A stretch of 10,372 bases of DNA. Origin: GCA-2737595 sp037138535. GTDB lineage: Bacteria > Actinomycetota > Actinomycetes > Nanopelagicales > Nanopelagicaceae. The translations under genes and the position numbers were made by a program. The DNA is taken from contig JBAXIG010000053.1 in NCBI GenBank assembly GCA_037138535.1, positions 1 to 10,372 of the forward strand, written 5' to 3'. Positions 6,825-10,372 of this stretch are shown here, in pieces. A model generated the notes under the pieces. It was not told where the DNA came from, did no database searches, and saw only the letters and a program-made list of their open reading frames with translations. Each line of letters opens with the position of its first letter. The stretch's first letter is position 1.

Positions 6825-8221
6825 GCATCACACCACAAGGTGTTGTCGAGCATTTCGACGAAAACCTTTCTAAACGCGCGACCGAACATATGTGGATGTA
6901 CTTCTCTCGCATGGGGAGTTACCACGAGGGCGCCTCAGTTCCGATCATCGTGCGCGGCGAAGGTGCGTACATCTTTGATGATCGTGGCCGACGCTACCTC
7001 GATGGTCTCTCCGGACTCTTCACCGTGCAGATGGGACATGGTCGCGAGGAAATCGCTGCTGCTGCATACAAGCAAATGATGAAGCTCGCACACTTCCCAA
7101 TTTGGGGTTATGGCAATCCCCCCGCGATCGAACTGGCAGAGAAACTAGCAAGTCTGACACCTCAAGGTTTGGACCGCGTCTTCTTCACGACTGCTGGCGG
7201 AGAAGCGGTAGAGAGCGCCTTCAAACTTGTGAAGCAGTACTTCAAGATGACCGGTAAACCCCTTAAGCACAAAGTCATCTCACGTTCTATTGCTTATCAC
7301 GGCACCACGCAAGGAGCGCTCTCGATCACGGGCATCCCGGCAGCTAAGCAATGGTTTGAACCACTCGTCCCCGGCGCCCACAAAGTTCCCAACACAAACT
7401 TCTACCGGGCACCTGAATACCTACAACACGATATTCACGCATTCAGCGAATGGGCATCTTCACGTATCGAAGAAGCCATCCTCATGGAAGGCGCAGATAC
7501 GGTCGCGGCAGTATTCGTAGAACCAGTACAAAATTCTGGTGGCTGCTTCCCGCCTCCTCCCGGCTACCTCAAGCGCGTTCGCGAGATTTGCGATAAGTAC
7601 GACGTCATCATGGTCTGCGACGAAGTGATCACCGCTTTCGGTCGTATCGGTGATTGGTTTGCCAGCAATCGCTACGGCGTTATTCCAGACATCATCACTT
7701 GCGCCAAGGGAATGACTTCAGGTTATGCACCTATGGGCGCCATGATTGTCAGCGAGCGCCTCTATGAACCTTTCAGCCAGGGAACGAATACTTTCCTCCA
7801 TGGCTTCACCTGGGGTGGACACCCCATGGGTGCGGCAGTTGCCCTTGCCAACATCGATCTCATGGAGAGAGAAAACATCAACGAGCACGTACTGAGCAAT
7901 GAAGACGCTTTCAAGAAGACTCTGGAGAAGCTCTACGACCTCGATATCGTCGGCGACGTTCGCGGCGCGGGATACTTCTACGGAATCGAGTTGGTGCGCG
8001 ACAAGAAGACGCGTGAAACCTTCACCGCAGACGAGAGTGAGCGCTTACTTCGCGGCTTCCTCTCGACTGCGCTCTACGACGGCGGGCTCTACTGCCGCAC
8101 CGATGATCGTGGCGACCCAGTTATTCAGCTCGCTCCCCCACTCATCTGCGATCAATCTCATTTCGATGAGATCGAACAGATTTTGCGTGGGGCACTCGTT
8201 GAAGCAATGAAGGTCATTTGA
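6821..8221 (+). CDS. Class III PLP-dependent aminotransferase, probable diamine (putrescine) transaminase
   Basis: Cytosolic fold-type I aminotransferase of 466 residues, typical for the omega-amino acid/diamine:pyruvate group. It contains the PLP phosphate-binding AGGEAVESAFKL (125-136), YHG at 159-161, the cofactor-nitrogen aspartate D267 in CDEVITAFGRIG and the Schiff-base lysine K296 in CAKGMTSGYAPMGA. Neighbours (polyamine transporter, aminobutyraldehyde dehydrogenase) point to removal of one amino group from putrescine or cadaverine, with pyruvate or 2-oxoglutarate as acceptor, as in SpuC-type enzymes. Substrates such as GABA or beta-alanine remain possible within this family. Translation is coupled: ATG at 6821 overlaps the lrp stop, with a G-rich CTGGGGGA seven bases or so upstream. 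It overlaps the next gene by four bases. Confidence 0.93.
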   Translation: MSITPQGVVEHFDENLSKRATEHMWMYFSRMGSYHEGASVPIIVRGEGAYIFDDRGRRYLDGLSGLFTVQMGHGREEIAAAAYKQMMKLAHFPIWGYGNPPAIELAEKLASLTPQGLDRVFFTTAGGEAVESAFKLVKQYFKMTGKPLKHKVISRSIAYHGTTQGALSITGIPAAKQWFEPLVPGAHKVPNTNFYRAPEYLQHDIHAFSEWASSRIEEAILMEGADTVAAVFVEPVQNSGGCFPPPPGYLKRVREICDKYDVIMVCDEVITAFGRIGDWFASNRYGVIPDIITCAKGMTSGYAPMGAMIVSERLYEPFSQGTNTFLHGFTWGGHPMGAAVALANIDLMERENINEHVLSNEDAFKKTLEKLYDLDIVGDVRGAGYFYGIELVRDKKTRETFTADESERLLRGFLSTALYDGGLYCRTDDRGDPVIQLAPPLICDQSHFDEIEQILRGALVEAMKVI

Positions 8222-8859
8222 GCAAGCGAACCCAGATTCGCCGCGTTCCCAAGAAGGCGGTCAACGATCGCGAGATCATGAACCAGATTCTTGATACGGG
8301 CTTCGTAGCGCATGTGGCGATTATCGATGACAAGCAGCCATACGCGCTGCCCGTGGGTTTCGCACGTGACGGTGACCGACTTTTGCTTCACGGTTCGGCT
8401 GCTTCTCGTCTCTTCAAGAAACTAGCGGACGGTAAACCATGCTGTGCCACCATCACCATCATGGACGGTTTAGTAATGTCCCGCTCCGCATTTGAATCCT
8501 CGATGCACTACCGATGTGTGATGGTGCTCGGCGAAGCTGTAGAGCTGCACGGCGACGAAAAAGTGGCCGCCTTCGATCTTATCGTCAAAGCATTTATGCC
8601 TGGTCGCGAACTTGAAGTTCGAAAGAGCACTAAGAAAGAGTTGAAGGCCACCACACTCGTTGCACTCTCGCTCGATGAGGCGAGTGTCAAGGTCTCTAAT
8701 TTAGACCCAGGCGATCTTCCAGAGGATATGGATTCACCACTGTGGGCTGGCGTCATTCCGATTCAACATACCTTCGGAACCCCGCGCGATGCGGCAGACC
8801 TCAAGCCAGGAATTCTGGTGCCCGGTTACATCGCGGAGTGGACACACGGGCGCACCTGA
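8218..8859 (+). CDS. Pyridoxamine 5'-phosphate oxidase-like flavoprotein (NimA-type split barrel)
   Basis: Protein of 213 residues resembling the FMN-binding split-barrel proteins annotated as pyridoxamine 5'-phosphate oxidase family. The N-terminal RTQIRRVPKKAVNDRE, then AHVAIIDDKQPYALPVGFARDGDRLLLHGSAASR (31-64, flavin-binding strand region), and MHYRCVMVLGEAVEL are typical of this group rather than of true PdxH. The best start is TTG at 8218, overlapping the aminotransferase stop (TTGA) with GAAGG just upstream. It keeps the conserved arginine-rich N-terminus, which the next ATG (8278) would remove. The function is unknown; it may reduce or oxidise a small molecule made in this pathway, or handle PLP/flavin. 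Its tight position between the transaminase and the FAD oxidase implies a linked role. Confidence 0.88.
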   Translation: MSKRTQIRRVPKKAVNDREIMNQILDTGFVAHVAIIDDKQPYALPVGFARDGDRLLLHGSAASRLFKKLADGKPCCATITIMDGLVMSRSAFESSMHYRCVMVLGEAVELHGDEKVAAFDLIVKAFMPGRELEVRKSTKKELKATTLVALSLDEASVKVSNLDPGDLPEDMDSPLWAGVIPIQHTFGTPRDAADLKPGILVPGYIAEWTHGRT

Positions 8860-10253
8860 TGAACCTCTGGCTCGACACTCTTGATGCACCGCCACAACAT
8901 CGAGCTGGTATTACTGACGATCTCGATGTGGACATCGCCATTGTTGGCGGAGGTTTTACCGGGCTTTGGGCCGCACACTTTCTGAGGAAAGAGATACCAG
9001 GTGCCAAGATTGTGGTACTTGAAAAAGAGTTCATAGGTTTTGGTGCCAGTGGCCGCAATGGAGGTTGGGCATCAGCTCTTTATCCGGTGGCCTTTGACCG
9101 CCTGGTTATTGAAGTAGGTGAAGAACGCGCACGCAATGTTCGTGAAGTCTGGCGCCGCAGCGTTCCTGAATTAGGGGCAGAGCTTGCTCATCTCGGAATT
9201 GATGCTGGTTACTCATACGGTGGAAACATCACGGTGGCGCGCACCAAAGTACAAATGAAGCGCGTGGAAGCAGAATTCCTGGCCGCCACACATGCCGGCG
9301 AGGGGGCAGTTCGCCTCTCGCGAGACCAAATGGCGGAGCGGATCAACGTCTCTGATGCTGTAGGCGGACTCTTTATTCGCGAGTGCGCGCGTATTCACCC
9401 AGCAAAAGCTGTACGTGGTCTCGCATCAGCAGTGGAACGTGCTGGCGTAACAATCTACGAAGAGAGCGAAGTTCTCTCCTTGCGTCCAGGGACTTCTCCC
9501 GTGGCAAAGAAGGGCATTGTGAAGGTGCGTCATCAAGGCACCATCCGGCGAGTACATGCCACTCATATCGTCGAAGCCACCGAAGGATTCCTGCCCTCTA
9601 TTAATTCACCGGCGCGATCCAACCGCAGCGTTGTCCCGGTCTACTCGCTGATGACAGCAACCGAACCACTCTCACCAGAAATATGGAACGAGATTGGTTG
9701 GAGTGGAAACGAAACTCTCGCCGAAGCTTCTCATCTCATTACATATGCGCAACGCACTGCGGATGATCGGATTGCCATCGGTGGTCGCGGCGCTCCGTAT
9801 TTCTTCAACTCTAAGATTTCACCAGAACAAGATCGAGATCCACAGGTGCACGGACAACTTCGTGAATTAGCCCGCTCGTGGTTTCCGATACTGCGAGACG
9901 TAAATTTCACGCACGCGTGGGGTGGGCCTTTGGGGATTGCTCGCGATTGGCACCCCACCGTTTCTTACAATGAGACAACTGGTTACGCGCGTGCAGGTGG
10001 TTACGTGGGCGATGGCGTCACCAGCACTTATGTGGCGGGCCGCACCCTCGCAGATTTAATATCAAGCAAGGAGAGCGAGTTCACCAAGCTCCCTTGGGTT
10101 AATCATCAAAGTCCCCAATGGGAGGCCGAACCCGTGCGCTGGCTCGCAATCAACGCGGGGCTCAAAGCCATGACATGGGCCGATCGTGAGGAGCATCTCA
10201 CCCATAGAGAGAGCCTCATCGCGCGTGCGATGGCACCACTTCTAGGGCATTAG
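8859..10253 (+). CDS. DAO-family FAD-dependent amine/amino acid oxidoreductase (PuuB/DadA-like)
   Basis: Flavoenzyme of 464 residues in the glycine oxidase/D-amino acid oxidase family, which also includes gamma-glutamylputrescine oxidase PuuB. The FAD dinucleotide fold begins at residue 24: DIAIVGGGFTGLWAA with G30, G32 and G35, and the ribose-binding acidic residue E55 in VVLEKE. SGRNGGW (64-70) follows, a hallmark of the PuuB-type subgroup. Near the C-terminus, DRIAIGGRG and AGGYVGDGVTSTYVAGRTLADL complete the FAD site. The ATG at 8859 overlaps the preceding stop by one base (TGATG). The frame is open back to 8742, but that part lies inside the upstream gene and the Rossmann strand is correctly spaced from 8859. 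It likely oxidises an amine or its conjugate to an imine or aldehyde; no gamma-glutamylputrescine synthetase is visible, so a true Puu pathway is unproven. No terminator is visible after it. Confidence 0.92.
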   Translation: MNLWLDTLDAPPQHRAGITDDLDVDIAIVGGGFTGLWAAHFLRKEIPGAKIVVLEKEFIGFGASGRNGGWASALYPVAFDRLVIEVGEERARNVREVWRRSVPELGAELAHLGIDAGYSYGGNITVARTKVQMKRVEAEFLAATHAGEGAVRLSRDQMAERINVSDAVGGLFIRECARIHPAKAVRGLASAVERAGVTIYEESEVLSLRPGTSPVAKKGIVKVRHQGTIRRVHATHIVEATEGFLPSINSPARSNRSVVPVYSLMTATEPLSPEIWNEIGWSGNETLAEASHLITYAQRTADDRIAIGGRGAPYFFNSKISPEQDRDPQVHGQLRELARSWFPILRDVNFTHAWGGPLGIARDWHPTVSYNETTGYARAGGYVGDGVTSTYVAGRTLADLISSKESEFTKLPWVNHQSPQWEAEPVRWLAINAGLKAMTWADREEHLTHRESLIARAMAPLLGH

Positions 10254-10259
10254 TAGACT
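10230..10259 (+). promoter_or_regulatory. Candidate leaderless promoter of the acyl-CoA dehydrogenase gene
   Basis: ATGGCA (10230-10235), an 18-base spacer and TAGACT (10254-10259) lie exactly six bases before the ATG at 10266, the same geometry as in front of lrp. The -10 starts immediately after the upstream stop codon. No ribosome site fits between, so a leaderless transcript starting at the ATG is likely. Confidence 0.5.
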
Positions 10260-10265
10260 TGGGCC

Positions 10266-10372
10266 ATGGATTCGATAAAGACCGCCCTGAACCTACTCTC
10301 CATTGACCATTTACTGAGCGAGGAAGAACGCGATATCCGCGACACCGTTCGCAAAGTGGTAGATGACAAGGT
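10266..10372 (+). CDS. Acyl-CoA dehydrogenase family protein (possibly glutaryl-CoA dehydrogenase), N-terminal fragment
   Basis: Thirty-five complete codons before the right edge encode a start beginning MDSIKTALNLLSIDHLLSE and continuing EEERDIRDTVRKVVDDKV. The LLSEEERDIRDTVRKVVDDKV pattern is the first helix of acyl-CoA dehydrogenases (N-terminal domain) and is most reminiscent of glutaryl-CoA dehydrogenase and its actinobacterial relatives. If it is a glutaryl-CoA dehydrogenase, it would connect to the end of cadaverine/lysine breakdown via 5-aminovalerate and glutarate. Only the N-terminus is visible, so the subfamily is a guess. Confidence 0.75.
   Translation, partial: MDSIKTALNLLSIDHLLSEEERDIRDTVRKVVDDK

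Noticed and set aside
8742..8858. Open frame extending the FAD oxidoreductase by 39 residues
   Set aside because: It lies wholly inside the upstream flavoprotein gene, and the FAD-binding strand is at the normal distance from the ATG at 8859, which overlaps the preceding stop.
1..10372. tRNA, rRNA, CRISPR arrays, insertion sequences, phage genes
   Set aside because: No clover-leaf, repeat-spacer pattern, transposase, integrase or long terminal inverted repeat was seen; the window is dense metabolic and transport coding sequence.

Overview
The window shows about 10.4 kb of a compact bacterial chromosome of roughly 50% GC. It is packed with genes: the largest non-coding gaps are 151 and 135 bases. 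The likely source is an actinobacterium. The substrate-binding protein has a twin-arginine lipoprotein signal. Two genes appear to be leaderless, with a TANNNT-like -10 box exactly six bases before the ATG. The Lrp regulator ends in a YNWGTR tail that I associate with actinobacterial homologues next to aminotransferases. A small-genome freshwater actinobacterium would fit, but the sequence alone does not prove it.

Layout. The left 6.2 kb is transcribed leftward. In transcription order it holds an aminobutyraldehyde dehydrogenase (4745-6172), an APC-family amino acid/polyamine permease (3181-4710), a 135-base gap with a candidate promoter, then the spermidine/putrescine ABC transporter genes potD (1816-3045), potA (683-1816) and potB (from 677, cut by the left edge; potC probably follows outside). 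The right part is transcribed rightward: an Lrp/AsnC regulator (6324-6824), a class III aminotransferase (6821-8221), a pyridoxamine-phosphate-oxidase-like flavoprotein (8218-8859) and a DAO-family FAD oxidoreductase (8859-10253). These four overlap by 1-4 bases and form one translationally coupled operon. A new gene, an acyl-CoA/glutaryl-CoA dehydrogenase, begins at 10266 behind its own promoter and runs off the right edge.

How the genes work together (inference from families). This looks like a polyamine uptake and catabolism locus. PotABCD and the APC permease would import putrescine, spermidine or related amines. The aminotransferase would deaminate the diamine to an aminoaldehyde, and the dehydrogenase would oxidise that to GABA (or 5-aminovalerate from cadaverine). 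The FAD oxidase may provide a second, oxidative deamination route. The Lrp-type protein is the natural local regulator.

The most notable non-coding signal is a ten-base element, CTAYGGATTC. It occurs three times: twice as a perfect inverted repeat in the divergent regulatory region (6251-6286), and once in the potD upstream region (3122-3131). In front of both lrp and potD it lies just upstream of the candidate -35 box in the same orientation. It is a candidate operator tying uptake and catabolism into one local regulon.
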